DNA of 64,000 bases from Anaerococcus prevotii DSM 20548 (GTDB lineage: Bacteria; Bacillota; Clostridia; Tissierellales; Peptoniphilaceae): positions 1,422,501-1,486,500 of the forward strand of contig NC_013171.1 in NCBI RefSeq assembly GCF_000024105.1, read 5' to 3'. Position numbers and translations under genes: made by a program. The notes below the pieces were generated by a model. The model worked only from the letters and a program-made list of their open reading frames with translations, was not told the DNA's origin and did not search any database. Positions 1-12,167 of this stretch are shown piece after piece. Positions within the stretch are counted from its first letter, which is position 1, and every line of letters starts with the position of its first letter.

Positions 1-274
1 TGAGGATTCCAAACTGATAGGAAAGCTCGCTAGGCATCTTATCACGAGTTCCCTTGTAGTCCTCAAACTCCTTGTGCCTAAAAGTCTTAGATGCCCTATC
101 AAAGGCCACAAGGACATAATCTGGTTTATATCTATCAAAAGCGTTGTTATACATGGTCAAAAAACCATAAACGCCATTAGTCATAACGCCGTCATTGTTT
201 GTAAGTTTAGGAAGAGCAAAAAACGCCCTAAAAATCAAACTAGACCCGTCAATTAACATAACTGTTTTACTCAT
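1..274 (-). CDS. polA: DNA polymerase I, N-terminal part (runs off the left edge)
   Basis: The first 91 residues of DNA polymerase I are visible; the rest lies beyond the window. The N-terminal 5'-3' exonuclease (FLAP) domain starts with the metal-binding stretch MLIDGSSLIFRAFFALP. It continues through a GVYGF segment, then VLVAFDR and TFRHKEFEDYKGTR, all conserved in PolA and removing RNA primers and flaps during Okazaki fragment maturation. The ATG at 274 has an AAAGGAG ribosome-binding site 7 bases upstream, which fixes the start. The gene follows the glycosyltransferase unit in the same direction but lies beyond a terminator at 319-347, so it probably has its own promoter. Whether the proofreading and polymerase domains are complete cannot be seen. 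Confidence 0.93.
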   Translation of the reverse strand, partial: MSKTVMLIDGSSLIFRAFFALPKLTNNDGVMTNGVYGFLTMYNNAFDRYKPDYVLVAFDRASKTFRHKEFEDYKGTRDKMPSELSYQFGIL

Positions 275-318
275 TATTACTCCTTTACATATAGTATATC
301 ATACTTTGTTTTGAGGAT

Positions 319-347
319 TAAAAAAAGTAAGCGGACAAGCCGCCTAC
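319..347 (-). terminator. Rho-independent terminator after the glycosyltransferase unit
   Basis: An 8-bp stem (GTAAGCGG at 327-334 with CCGCCTAC at 340-347, one G-U pair) has a 5-base loop. On the minus strand it is followed by a run of seven T. It begins two bases after the stop codon of the membrane protein at 349 and separates it from polA. Confidence 0.85.
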
Positions 348-348
348 C

Positions 349-1920
349 CTATTCTTCTATGATGTAATCAAAGTCTTCTTTATTGAATTGTTTCTCATCC
401 CCTACAAAAGTGTCTTTCACTTCTGAAGTATCAAAAGTAAACATAACTATTCTAGTATATAGTCTAGAATTATCTCTTTCTTTAAATTTAACCAAAATTC
501 TTTTACCTGGAGGGATCTCTTTTTCATCTCTCATCCTATTGAATTTCTCTATAGCTTCCATCTGTCTTTGTGTTGATGGAGCTATCAATTCTGAAAAATA
601 ACAAGTAAAAATCAAAAGTGCTCCTAATAAGAGATTCAAAACATTATTTATATTATAATCAAGGCTTAGTATATATATAGATATCATTACAAGATAAATA
701 TGAGTTGTCCTAATATATCTATCATAACTTTCAAGTCTTAAGGCTTCACCAACATCCATGGAGAAAATATATGTGAAATAATTTCCTAGCTGATAGATAG
801 TATAGAAGAAAATCACCAGTATAATTAAGTTTCTTATAATTTTATCCCTATTATAAATCAAATATATAAAGATTAACAAAATGATAAGCCCTATAATAAA
901 ATAATCAGTCATAATCCTCTTAAGGAATTCCCTGCTGATTTTAATAATTGTCTCTCTGTCCTTTTGCTCAAATATCTTCTCATATCTATTTATTGAAACG
1001 GCATGCTTTGAACCTAAGGAAAAATTATATTTAACATGGTTCTTCCAAGATAAAAATGCCATCAATAAGAAAGCTATATTAGCAAATACAAGCTTTTTGC
1101 TAACTCTATGATATTTTATAAGTAAATACACTAAAGCTACAGAGGCAAATAAAATAGCACTGGTTTTTACTAAAACGAGACTTACAAACATCGGTATTGC
1201 AAAATAAAGATTCTTGTAATTATTTACATCTGTATAATAAATGAAGGCAAAAATGCCAAAGGCAGTCGTAGCTATAACTGTATCTACTCTTAGACTTTGA
1301 AATCTTATATCATAAAAGCACGCAAATACACCAAGAACTACTAGTAAGATTATTTTTACAATATCTTTCTTGTAATCTTTAATTGACGAAAATAAACAAA
1401 ATACTCCCGAAATAACTAAAATAGCATTAGCTACTAACATTCTACTTTCACTATAACCAATAAGTCTTACAAGTCCATAAATAAAGTAAGCAGAGGCTTG
1501 TGGATATGCCGTGTAATCAATCCTAGTTTCATGAACAGTATTTAAATGGTCTGTCCTTAAAAAAAGTCTAGCTAAAACTCCCCAGTGACCAAAATCATCT
1601 TGAACATACAAATGTTTACCATTTAAAACTAATCCTATAATACCTATAATTACAAAAAATATAATATATTCAGGCAATAGCCATTTAAGTTTTAATCCAT
1701 TTCTATAAGCTTTAACAAATAATATTAAACCAAATAAATTACATGTAATTACAAACTCTTTCATTAAAGCTAATTGAGCAAATACATAAATTGAACTAAT
1801 ATAACTTGTAAAAATTAAAAATGGTAAAAAGTAAGTATTAATTTTAAATTTATTTTTTATAAATAAACTATATCCTAAAAAACTTAAGATTAAGAATATA
1901 GTTGCAAAAATAGCTCTCAT
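349..1920 (-). CDS. Polytopic membrane protein, probable GT-C type glycosyltransferase
   Basis: A 523-residue protein with about 11-13 hydrophobic helices. After the third or fourth helix, an extracytoplasmic loop carries an acidic motif DDFGHWG (residues about 108-114). Acidic pairs in the first large outer loop are typical of GT-C enzymes, which use polyprenyl-phosphate sugars. I cannot name the family. The start at 1920 is preferred over upstream in-frame codons because GGAG lies 6 bases before this ATG and the upstream extension would be buried in the preceding gene. It begins just after the stop of the GT2-GtrA gene (1922). That gene could supply the lipid-linked sugar for this enzyme to transfer to a cell-surface polymer or protein. 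The substrate is unknown. Confidence 0.6.
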   Translation of the reverse strand: MRAIFATIFLILSFLGYSLFIKNKFKINTYFLPFLIFTSYISSIYVFAQLALMKEFVITCNLFGLILFVKAYRNGLKLKWLLPEYIIFFVIIGIIGLVLNGKHLYVQDDFGHWGVLARLFLRTDHLNTVHETRIDYTAYPQASAYFIYGLVRLIGYSESRMLVANAILVISGVFCLFSSIKDYKKDIVKIILLVVLGVFACFYDIRFQSLRVDTVIATTAFGIFAFIYYTDVNNYKNLYFAIPMFVSLVLVKTSAILFASVALVYLLIKYHRVSKKLVFANIAFLLMAFLSWKNHVKYNFSLGSKHAVSINRYEKIFEQKDRETIIKISREFLKRIMTDYFIIGLIILLIFIYLIYNRDKIIRNLIILVIFFYTIYQLGNYFTYIFSMDVGEALRLESYDRYIRTTHIYLVMISIYILSLDYNINNVLNLLLGALLIFTCYFSELIAPSTQRQMEAIEKFNRMRDEKEIPPGKRILVKFKERDNSRLYTRIVMFTFDTSEVKDTFVGDEKQFNKEDFDYIIEE

Positions 1921-1921
1921 A

Positions 1922-2989
1922 TCAATCTCCATTAAAAATAAATTTATTCTGTATTGTAAAAGAAAGCAAGAAGATAATAGTATCAACTATAAGTTTGATA
2001 AGGCTTGCATTCATATTTACTCTTTCAAATATAATATCCACAAAAAATGCGGACAGTAAGAGTTGAAATAGCCACAAGCTTACATATTTAATAAACTTTG
2101 ACTTATCTTTCTTTTCATCAGCAAAAACTAGATTCTTATTTACATTATAATTAAATATCCCAGAAATAATCCTTGCAAGTGCAGTAGATGCCCAAATCAC
2201 CCTACTAGAAGTCACCAAAAGTTTTGGTAAAAACTTAGTAAGAACTGTAAAAGCCCCAATATCCACCAGAAAAGATGAAAGGGATGAGATGATAAACTTA
2301 AAGAAAGTTCCAAGCATAACCCTGTAGATCTTAAAAGAATCCTTGATGGGGTGAAAGTGGGTCTCGCTATTATTATCAAAATAAACAGTTTCTATAGGAA
2401 TTTCTATGATTTTCTTCTTAGTTTGAGATGAATTTATAAGCATATTTATCTCATACTCAAATCTTTCGCCTGGTAAATCCAAGAAATCTGAAAGATAGGC
2501 TTTAGGAATAGCTCTAAGACCAGTTTGAGTGTCCCCTATCTTATCATAAAACATAAGTTTATAGACAAAACTAGTAGTTTTGTTACCGAAAGATGACTTA
2601 AAAGGAACACCTTCCTCATTGAAGTCACGTGAACCCAAATACATAGCTACTTCGCTTTTTTTAACTATATTTGCAATATTTTGGACATCACTCGCCTTGT
2701 GCTGACCATCTGAATCTACAGTAATTATATAGGAAAAGTCCTCGTAAGTATTTAATATGTAATTAAAAGAATTCTTCAAAGCTCTTCCCTTACCAAAATT
2801 CTTGTAATGAGTGAAGACATCAAAGCCTTCCTTTATTAATTTGTCAAAAAATCCATCGAATTCAGCCCTACTCCCATCATTTACCAAAAGGATCCTTGTA
2901 AAACCCATATCTCTTAATTCGTAGAGATAGGATTTTAGTATATCCCTTGGAGGATTGAGGGCAGGAATTAAAATAATAAAATCGTCCAT
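1922..2989 (-). CDS. GT2 glycosyltransferase fused to a GtrA-type membrane domain
   Basis: The N-terminal 230 residues are a GT-A fold family 2 glycosyltransferase. It has LVNDGS (35-40) for nucleotide-sugar binding, the metal-binding DSD at 92-94 in VDSDGQH, and a TQTGLRA segment near 155, as in DPM1/ArnC-like and GtrB enzymes. Residues about 235-350 are a GtrA-like four-helix domain ending in an NKFIF motif, usually linked to flipping polyprenyl-phosphate sugars. The fusion probably makes undecaprenyl-phosphate-linked hexose and presents it outside. The following GT-C-like gene is the likely consumer. A TATAAT at 3018-3023 could be its -10 box. Confidence 0.88.
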   Translation of the reverse strand: MDDFIILIPALNPPRDILKSYLYELRDMGFTRILLVNDGSRAEFDGFFDKLIKEGFDVFTHYKNFGKGRALKNSFNYILNTYEDFSYIITVDSDGQHKASDVQNIANIVKKSEVAMYLGSRDFNEEGVPFKSSFGNKTTSFVYKLMFYDKIGDTQTGLRAIPKAYLSDFLDLPGERFEYEINMLINSSQTKKKIIEIPIETVYFDNNSETHFHPIKDSFKIYRVMLGTFFKFIISSLSSFLVDIGAFTVLTKFLPKLLVTSSRVIWASTALARIISGIFNYNVNKNLVFADEKKDKSKFIKYVSLWLFQLLLSAFFVDIIFERVNMNASLIKLIVDTIIFLLSFTIQNKFIFNGD

Positions 2990-3103
2990 AATTTCCTTCT
3001 TATATTATATTGTAAACATTATACTCTATTAGCTGAACATGTTTAAATAATCCGAGCTAAAGTTAAAATATACTTAATCGTACTATTAATATGAAACATT
3101 CCA

Positions 3104-3142
3104 AAATAAAAAAGAAGAACGTTGAAAACTCAACATTCTTCT
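3104..3142 (-). terminator. Terminator at the end of the rRNA-tRNA cluster
   Basis: AGAAGAACGTTGA (3113-3125) pairs with TCAACATTCTTCT (3130-3142), with one G-U pair. On the minus strand the hairpin is followed by a T-rich tract. It lies 8 bases beyond the CCA end of tRNA-Arg and ends the cluster. Confidence 0.85.
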
Positions 3143-3150
3143 AAAAGTTC

Positions 3151-3227
3151 TGGCGCGTCATTGAGGATTCGAACCCCAGGCCTTCTGGTCCGTAGCCAGA
3201 CGCTCTATCCAGCTGAGCTAATGACGC
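3151..3227 (-). tRNA. tRNA-Arg(ACG)
   Basis: A 77-base cloverleaf with acceptor GCGTCAT/ATGACGC, the anticodon ACG in a CTACGGA loop, a normal TTCGAAT T-loop and an encoded CCA. It is the last gene of the cluster and shares the local promoter at 3319-3346 with tRNA-Gly(TCC). Confidence 0.96.
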
Positions 3228-3228
3228 A

Positions 3229-3302
3229 TGGAGCGGGTGAAGGGAATCGAACCCTCGCAACCAGCTTGGAAGGCTGGGGCTCTACCACTGAGCTACACCC
3301 GC
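3229..3302 (-). tRNA. tRNA-Gly(TCC)
   Basis: Acceptor GCGGGTG/CACCCGC, anticodon TCC in loop CTTCCAA, T-loop TTCGATT, encoded CCA. It lies 1 base upstream of tRNA-Arg and directly after a local promoter. Confidence 0.96.
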
Positions 3303-3318
3303 AAAAGGATACTCAATT

Positions 3319-3346
3319 ATTATATAGCAAAATTAAATATTTTCAA
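3319..3346 (-). promoter_or_regulatory. Promoter for tRNA-Gly(TCC)-tRNA-Arg
   Basis: On the minus strand, TTGAAA (3341-3346), a 16-bp spacer and TATAAT (3319-3324). The first tRNA base is 16 bases beyond the -10 box. It follows the terminator at 3362-3393, so these two tRNAs form a separate unit. Confidence 0.7.
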
Positions 3347-3361
3347 TTGTAATTTATGCTT

Positions 3362-3393
3362 ATAAAAACAAAAACTTACGACTATCGTAAGTT
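3362..3393 (-). terminator. Terminator inside the tRNA cluster
   Basis: A perfect 8-bp stem (AACTTACG 3373-3380 with CGTAAGTT 3386-3393) is followed on the minus strand by a T-rich tract. It lies just after tRNA-Gly(GCC) and would end most of the rRNA operon transcription. Confidence 0.75.
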
Positions 3394-3398
3394 CACTA

Positions 3399-3473
3399 TG
3401 GAGCGGATGACGAGATTCGAACTCGCGACCCTCGCCTTGGCAAGGCGATGCTCTACCACTGAGCCACATCCGC
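3399..3473 (-). tRNA. tRNA-Gly(GCC), copy 1
   Basis: A 75-base cloverleaf with acceptor GCGGATG/CATCCGC, anticodon GCC in loop TTGCCAA and encoded CCA. Its sequence is identical to the copy at 44147-44221. Confidence 0.96.
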
Positions 3474-3486
3474 ATATGAAAAATTA

Positions 3487-3562
3487 TGGAGCTGATGATA
3501 GGACTTGAACCTACAACCTATTGATTACAAATCAATTGCTCTACCAATTGAGCTACATCAGC
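3487..3562 (-). tRNA. tRNA-Thr(TGT)
   Basis: Acceptor GCTGATG/CATCAGC, anticodon TGT in loop TTTGTAA, encoded CCA. 76 bases. Confidence 0.95.
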
Positions 3563-3656
3563 GAACCTACCATTAAACCATGATAGATAATAATTCATAA
3601 CTATAAAGAATACTCCGCCGAAAAGGCGGTTATAAATATTCTTCCAGCTTTAGTTT

Positions 3657-3733
3657 TGGCGACCTGGATGAGATTCGAACTCACGACCTCCGCCGTGACA
3701 GGGCGGCATTCTAACCAGCTGAACTACCAGGCC
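3657..3733 (-). tRNA. tRNA-Asp(GTC)
   Basis: Acceptor GGCCTGG paired with CCAGGTC (one G-U), anticodon GTC in loop CTGTCAC, encoded CCA. A small CCGCC/GGCGG hairpin (3615-3629) lies in the spacer before tRNA-Thr. Confidence 0.95.
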
Positions 3734-3792
3734 ATAGATATCTAACTTTTATAGAAGTTAAATATTGATTTAATTAATATTTATTAATATTA

Positions 3793-3868
3793 TGGTGGAA
3801 GTAACAGGGCTCGAACCTGTGACCCCCTGCTTGTAAGGCAGATGCTCTCCCAACTGAGCTATACTTCC
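3793..3868 (-). tRNA. tRNA-Val(TAC)
   Basis: Acceptor GGAAGTA/TACTTCC, anticodon TAC in loop CTTACAA, encoded CCA. An 11-bp perfect inverted repeat (3874-3898) lies just upstream of its 5' end. Confidence 0.95.
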
Positions 3869-4185
3869 AAAAGTAGAATTAATTGAGAATTAATTCTATT
3901 TACTCATCGGCTTGCTGACAAAGTTACTATGTAACTTTAAAAATCCTCTAATAGCCGGATTGGCTAGCTTCGATGTCTGACCTTCAATCAATTTGCTGCG
4001 CAAATTGTGATAGGTCATGATGGTGACCCTACCGAGATTCGTAACTCAGTCAGCTGTGCTGTTTCAAATCGTTAGATTTGAAATCTTTGAGACGAACTTT
4101 AGTGAGTCCTAAGAACTTACCGCCGTGAACACGGTGGTATCCTCTGAAACGAAGATGTTCTTTATATAACCTAATAGGTTAATCA
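3869..4185 (-). repeat. Hairpin-rich spacer with a broken tRNA-Glu piece
   Basis: This 317-base spacer holds no gene. It is packed with inverted repeats: an 11-bp pair at 3874-3898, AGTTAC/GTAACT at 3922-3936, a palindromic repeat at 3975-4018 shared with two other spacers, a 9-bp pair TTTCAAATC/GATTTGAAA at 4062-4083, and TAACCTA/TAGGTTA at 4168-4182. Bases 4021-4041 repeat exactly the last 21 bases (CCA through T-loop) of tRNA-Glu(TTC), then diverge. It looks like the scar of unequal recombination between tRNA or rRNA operons. Confidence 0.75.
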
Positions 4186-4260
4186 TGGTGACCCTACCGA
4201 GATTCGAACTCGGGATACCACCGTGAAAGGGTGGTGTCTTAACCGCTTGACCATAGGGCC
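4186..4260 (-). tRNA. tRNA-Glu(TTC)
   Basis: Acceptor GGCCCTA with TAGGGTC, anticodon TTC in loop CTTTCAC, encoded CCA. Intact, although copies of its two ends occur nearby at 4021-4041, 4425-4442 and 4461-4478. Confidence 0.95.
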
Positions 4261-4510
4261 ATAAGTGTTGTGAAATATTACTTTACATAACTTATGATTA
4301 AATATTAAAATTTATTAAGGCTCCGCTTTCTAGACCTATCCCAATGAGCTATGCGAATTGATGGAAGGTCTGATGCAACTTATTTCCCAGGAGGCTTTAG
4401 CCGACTGGCTAGAAATAATCTGCAGACCATAGGGCCTTAATAATAAGCTTATACAATTTTGACCATAGGGCCTTAATAGAAAGCCTATAAAAGTCTTATG
4501 GTCAAATGTT
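4261..4510 (-). repeat. Spacer with two copies of a tRNA-Glu 5' fragment
   Basis: An 18-base direct repeat, GACCATAGGGCCTTAATA, occurs at 4425-4442 and 4461-4478. Its first 12 bases equal the 5' end of tRNA-Glu(TTC) (4249-4260). An inverted copy of the spacer palindrome lies at 4332-4373. No coding sequence is seen. Confidence 0.75.
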
Positions 4511-4585
4511 TGGTGACTCCAATGGGATTTGAACCCATGATACAGCCTTGAGAGGGCTGTGTCTTAACCACTTGACCATGGAGCC
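4511..4585 (-). tRNA. tRNA-Glu(CTC)
   Basis: Acceptor GGCTCCA/TGGAGTC, anticodon CTC in loop CTCTCAA, encoded CCA. A CTC glutamate tRNA beside a TTC one is a little redundant, since TTC can read both codons. Confidence 0.94.
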
Positions 4586-4621
4586 AAAAGCTCGGATCAG
4601 GCTTCTACCTGACCCTATATT

Positions 4622-4698
4622 TGGTAGCGAAGAACGGACTTGAACCGTTGACACTCCGGGTATGAACCGAATGCTCTAGCCAGCTGAGCTACTTCGCC
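4622..4698 (-). tRNA. tRNA-Met(CAT), elongator type
   Basis: Acceptor GGCGAAG with CTTCGCT, anticodon CAT in loop TTCATAC, encoded CCA. It lacks the GGG/CCC anticodon stem of the initiator. An Ile2 tRNA with lysidine-modified CAT is a less likely alternative. Confidence 0.88.
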
Positions 4699-4701
4699 AC
4701 A

Positions 4702-4778
<77 letters not shown>

Positions 4779-4787
4779 ATAATATAA

Positions 4788-4862
4788 TGGCGCTCAGGGT
4801 GGGACTCGAACCCACAACCTACCGGTTAACAGCCGGGTGCTCCACCATTGAGCTACCTAAGC
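4788..4862 (-). tRNA. tRNA-Asn(GTT)
   Basis: Acceptor GCTTAGG/CCTGAGC, anticodon GTT in loop CTGTTAA, encoded CCA. It is the first tRNA after 5S rRNA. Confidence 0.95.
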
Positions 4863-4892
4863 GCAAAACGCATAAGCGTTTTAATTTAAATT

Positions 4893-5008
4893 GTTTAGCG
4901 GCTTCCTAGTCTCCCGGGAGGTTTCCCTCCGAGTACCATCGGCGTTGTTAGGCTTAACTTCTGTGTTCGGTATGGGAACAGGTGTATCCCTAACGCTATC
5001 GCCACTAT
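4893..5008 (-). rRNA. rrf: 5S ribosomal RNA
   Basis: On the minus strand the gene starts near TAGTGGCGATAGCG and contains the conserved loop-B/C core CCGAACACAGAAGTTAAG. It closes with the paired 3' terminal segment near 4893. About 116 bases. It sits between 23S and tRNA-Asn. Exact ends are estimated. Confidence 0.93.
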
Positions 5009-5022
5009 ATTTTTTGAACCTT

Positions 5023-5052
5023 CTAAATAGCAATAAATATTTCCAGTCAAGA
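5023..5052 (-). promoter_or_regulatory. 3' arm of the 23S processing stem
   Basis: This arm is almost fully complementary to 8081-8110. CTAAATAGCAA and a second block ending CCAGTCAAGA have matching partners just upstream of the 23S 5' end. The resulting long duplex is the standard RNase III/Mini-III substrate for releasing pre-23S rRNA. Confidence 0.8.
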
Positions 5053-8080
<3,028 letters not shown>

Positions 8081-8110
8081 TCTTGACTGGAAATATTTTT
8101 TGCTATTTAG
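8081..8110 (-). promoter_or_regulatory. 5' arm of the 23S processing stem
   Basis: It pairs with 5023-5052, as described for that arm. It overlaps the inferred mature 23S 5' boundary. Confidence 0.8.
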
Positions 8111-8258
8111 TTTTCATCTTAGCTATGCTAAGTGGTTCAGTTTCTAATGACTCTATCTTTTGCCAAACTCGTCGGCTTGCTGACAAATCATAGATTTGAA
8201 ACGCCGCGACGTCTGACCTTCCATCAATTTTGCTTTGCAAAATTGGGATAGGTCATTA
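8111..8258 (-). repeat. 16S-23S spacer segment with the spacer palindrome
   Basis: It contains CGGCTTGCTGACAAA (8173-8187), also found at 3908-3922. It also holds an imperfect palindrome at 8210-8256 (arms GACCT/AGGTC, core ATTTTGC/GCAAAAT) that matches 3975-4018 and, inverted, 4332-4373. No gene is present apart from the adjacent tRNA-Ala. Confidence 0.75.
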
Positions 8259-8334
8259 TGGTGGAGATAAAGAGATTCGAACTCTTGACCCCCTGCGTGC
8301 AAGGCAGGTGCTCTCCCAGCTGAGCTATATCCCC
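8259..8334 (-). tRNA. tRNA-Ala(TGC) in the 16S-23S spacer
   Basis: Acceptor GGGGATA with TATCTCC, anticodon TGC in loop CTTGCAC, encoded CCA. This position is common in Firmicute rRNA operons. Confidence 0.96.
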
Positions 8335-8405
8335 ATAATTTTATATGCTTGTTAATTTTTATACCTTAAGTTTTAATATCAACGACCTTTATTTCTTTTC
8401 CGTGT

Positions 8406-8429
8406 GAGAAGTCGACGTGTCGACTTCTC
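8406..8429 (-). promoter_or_regulatory. Hairpin just downstream of 16S
   Basis: A perfect inverted repeat, GAGAAGTCGAC and GTCGACTTCTC with a 2-base loop, starts 7 bases after the 16S 3' end. It is probably part of rRNA processing; it is not a terminator, since there is no T-run. Confidence 0.6.
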
Positions 8430-8431
8430 AT

Positions 8432-9963
<1,532 letters not shown>

Positions 9964-10188
9964 TAATATGAGCCGCTTTTATTCTGGCTTATTCATTTAC
10001 ATCTGACTTATATCAAATGCGTGATTTAAATTTTGTCCTTATCTTTCGACAAGAATCATTGTTATATAAAGAAATTAACTAAAGGTTTTAGTTGTTTTCG
10101 TTTATATCTTATATAACTAAAAGTTATATAGATCGTTGATATTAATTTTTTAAGGTTCATGTCATTCGCTTACCGCGTTGACTCTTAT
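9964..10188 (-). other. 16S leader region
   Basis: About 225 AT-rich bases between the rrn P2 start and 16S. I see no coding sequence and cannot confidently place a boxA antitermination element. Confidence 0.5.
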
Positions 10189-10217
10189 ATAGTACCACGG
10201 TCATTTTCTTTTGTCAA
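10189..10217 (-). promoter_or_regulatory. rRNA promoter P2
   Basis: On the minus strand, TTGACA (10212-10217), an exact 17-bp spacer and TACTAT (10189-10194). Confidence 0.88.
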
Positions 10218-10282
10218 GCTTTTTTGAATTTTTTTATTTAATTCAGCTTTTCTCGCTTGCCATCTCCCGAATGACAATTAAT

Positions 10283-10311
10283 ATGATACACGCTTATTTT
10301 CTTTTTGTCAA
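10283..10311 (-). promoter_or_regulatory. rRNA promoter P1
   Basis: On the minus strand, TTGACA (10306-10311), a 17-bp spacer and TATCAT (10283-10288). It is 94 bp upstream of P2, forming a tandem pair; both spacers share an AAAGAAAAT segment. Confidence 0.88.
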
Positions 10312-10320
10312 ATTTTTTAT

Positions 10321-10355
10321 TAAAAAAATCGCCGATTTCTTTTAAACGGCGATTT
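10321..10355 (-). terminator. Terminator of the pheS-to-TPR operon
   Basis: AAATCGCCG (10326-10334) pairs with CGGCGATTT (10347-10355), followed by a T-run on the minus strand. It lies just after the TPR gene and insulates rRNA promoter P1. Confidence 0.85.
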
Positions 10356-10363
10356 CCTCTTAC

Positions 10364-11461
10364 TTATAAATGAAATTGTTCTTTCATTATAGCAAGATTT
10401 TCTATTATTTCATCTGTTAGGTCATCGAAGGTTAAGAGATTATCTATATCTTTTTTCGCTTCTGCCATATTTCCTAAGCTAATATTTATTTGAATCTTGT
10501 TGTAAGATAGTCTCGGATCTTCTGGGTATTTTTTAAGTCCTTGTCTAATTATAGTTAGGGCTTTTTCTATTTCCTTGTTTAGATATAAACTAATTGCATA
10601 GTCGTTATATAGTTCTCTAAACTCTGCTCCTTCACTTAATGAGTTGCTAAAGGCCATAATGGAGTTTTCGTATTGGCCCAAGTTTTGATAGGCTACCCCT
10701 AGATAGTAGTAGGCATCCGCCCTTTTGTGTTTGGATAAGATTTCTGTAAGCTTGATTATAGCTTCGTTGTAGTTACTTTTCCCTATAAAGTAAAGGGCTT
10801 CTTCTATATCTGCATTATCATTTATCTCTCTTAGTCTATCTCTTACCTCATCCTGGGCTATGGCTGAGCTAGTTTTACTTAAAGCCTTGTTGTAATAGTT
10901 CCTCGCTTTTAAGTATTCTCCTAAATTGGCATAAATATTTCCTAATTCATAGTATCCTATGGCAAAATCATCATCTTTTCCAATTATTTCTTGGAGGATC
11001 CTTAAAGCCTCTCTTACGAAGTCATCTTTTTCCTTGATATCTTCCTCGTAAGCTTTTGGCCATAAGAGTCTTGCATAATTGTAGGCGGTAAACTTTTCTT
11101 CTGGATCTATGATATAGGCACCTCTTAGTAGAACTAGGGCCTTATCGTAGTCTTCTTCCATAATTGATATAGCTTTTTGTGAAGCATATTCACTTACTTC
11201 TTTAAGATAATGGTTTAAAACATTGATATATTCGTAATTATGAAGGAAGTCCTTGTCAGCTCCGATATTAATTAGCATCCCTTGTAGGATTAGGTCTAAG
11301 TTTATTCTGTTGGCCATATCTCCATTTTCGAGTCCTTCTTTCATATCCTTAAGATAAATTGGTAGAGGTAGGTCTTTTAGTTTTTCGTAGCTAGCATTTT
11401 CTTTTAATTCTATATATCCGAGTTTGTCAACATATTTTCTAAAGTAATCGTCTAATCTCAA
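10364..11461 (-). CDS. Tetratricopeptide-repeat protein
   Basis: A 365-residue soluble protein with several helical TPR units. Clear examples are around residues 160-195 (AIGYYELGNIYANLGEYLKA), 240-275 (ADAYYYLGVAYQNLGQYENS) and 280-310. The first third is less regular. No signal peptide or catalytic motif is visible, so it is probably a scaffold. It is the last gene of the T-box-led operon, 4 bases after the membrane protein, and is followed by a strong terminator. Confidence 0.85.
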   Translation of the reverse strand: MRLDDYFRKYVDKLGYIELKENASYEKLKDLPLPIYLKDMKEGLENGDMANRINLDLILQGMLINIGADKDFLHNYEYINVLNHYLKEVSEYASQKAISIMEEDYDKALVLLRGAYIIDPEEKFTAYNYARLLWPKAYEEDIKEKDDFVREALRILQEIIGKDDDFAIGYYELGNIYANLGEYLKARNYYNKALSKTSSAIAQDEVRDRLREINDNADIEEALYFIGKSNYNEAIIKLTEILSKHKRADAYYYLGVAYQNLGQYENSIMAFSNSLSEGAEFRELYNDYAISLYLNKEIEKALTIIRQGLKKYPEDPRLSYNKIQINISLGNMAEAKKDIDNLLTFDDLTDEIIENLAIMKEQFHL

Positions 11462-11465
11462 ATTG

Positions 11466-12167
11466 TTATCCTCTCATAAATTTCCTTTGTCTGTATGGAT
11501 GTTCGTCTATATATTTGAATAAGTGGCCCCTAAATACACAGAAAAATGTATGGATAGCTCCTACTATTAGACTTGCAAGTAGGTTATCTAGTCCAATTAT
11601 ACTTGCTCCTCCCATATTTAGGCTTATCATACTTTCTATTACTATGAATATTAAGGAGTAGATTCCATATGTTAGGGGGTTATCTACTACAAACTTAAAT
11701 GAAGATTTGAGTGCATCAAGTCCTGTCTTGTTATTTATATATACTTCCTCTATTAGGGCTGAGCTTAGGACTTTGACGATAATTATTACGATAAGTTCTC
11801 CTCTAGGATTTGTTTGCATAGTCAATAAACTTACAAATAGTTTTAGGATGTATAGGTAAAACATAGCGCTAAGCAGAGGTTGAAGGAAATTTGACACAGA
11901 ATTCCCTATAGATTTCTTTCCTGTATTTCCATATACTACAACAGATCTTAAGCTTTGAGCTATAAAACAAATACATACAACATCTATAAGGTAGTTGATG
12001 ATTCCTACAAAACTTCCCCCACCTATAAAGCCAAAGACATTTCTACCTTCAAGAAATATTCTTATAAATATAAAGATAAAGGTTAAGTAGAGCTTTCTCA
12101 TCTTAACCAAAGTATTCCTAAAGGCATAGGATGAGACTTGGATAAAGTCCTTTATTCTATCGTTCAT
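11466..12167 (-). CDS. Integral membrane protein of unknown function
   Basis: A 233-residue protein with about five hydrophobic segments (near residues 28-60, 60-72, 100-118, 125-137, 165-215) and a basic C-terminus. I do not recognise the family. Its start codon overlaps the argS stop (TAATG), so it is translationally coupled to argS. It is followed within 4 bases by the TPR gene. A role with that protein is possible but unsupported. Confidence 0.75.
   Translation of the reverse strand: MNDRIKDFIQVSSYAFRNTLVKMRKLYLTFIFIFIRIFLEGRNVFGFIGGGSFVGIINYLIDVVCICFIAQSLRSVVVYGNTGKKSIGNSVSNFLQPLLSAMFYLYILKLFVSLLTMQTNPRGELIVIIIVKVLSSALIEEVYINNKTGLDALKSSFKFVVDNPLTYGIYSLIFIVIESMISLNMGGASIIGLDNLLASLIVGAIHTFFCVFRGHLFKYIDEHPYRQRKFMRG

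Noticed and set aside
4120-4142. ACCGCCGTG/CACGGTGGT hairpin that looks like a tRNA anticodon arm
   Set aside because: There is no acceptor or T-arm in register, so it is not called as a tRNA; it is counted among the spacer fragments.
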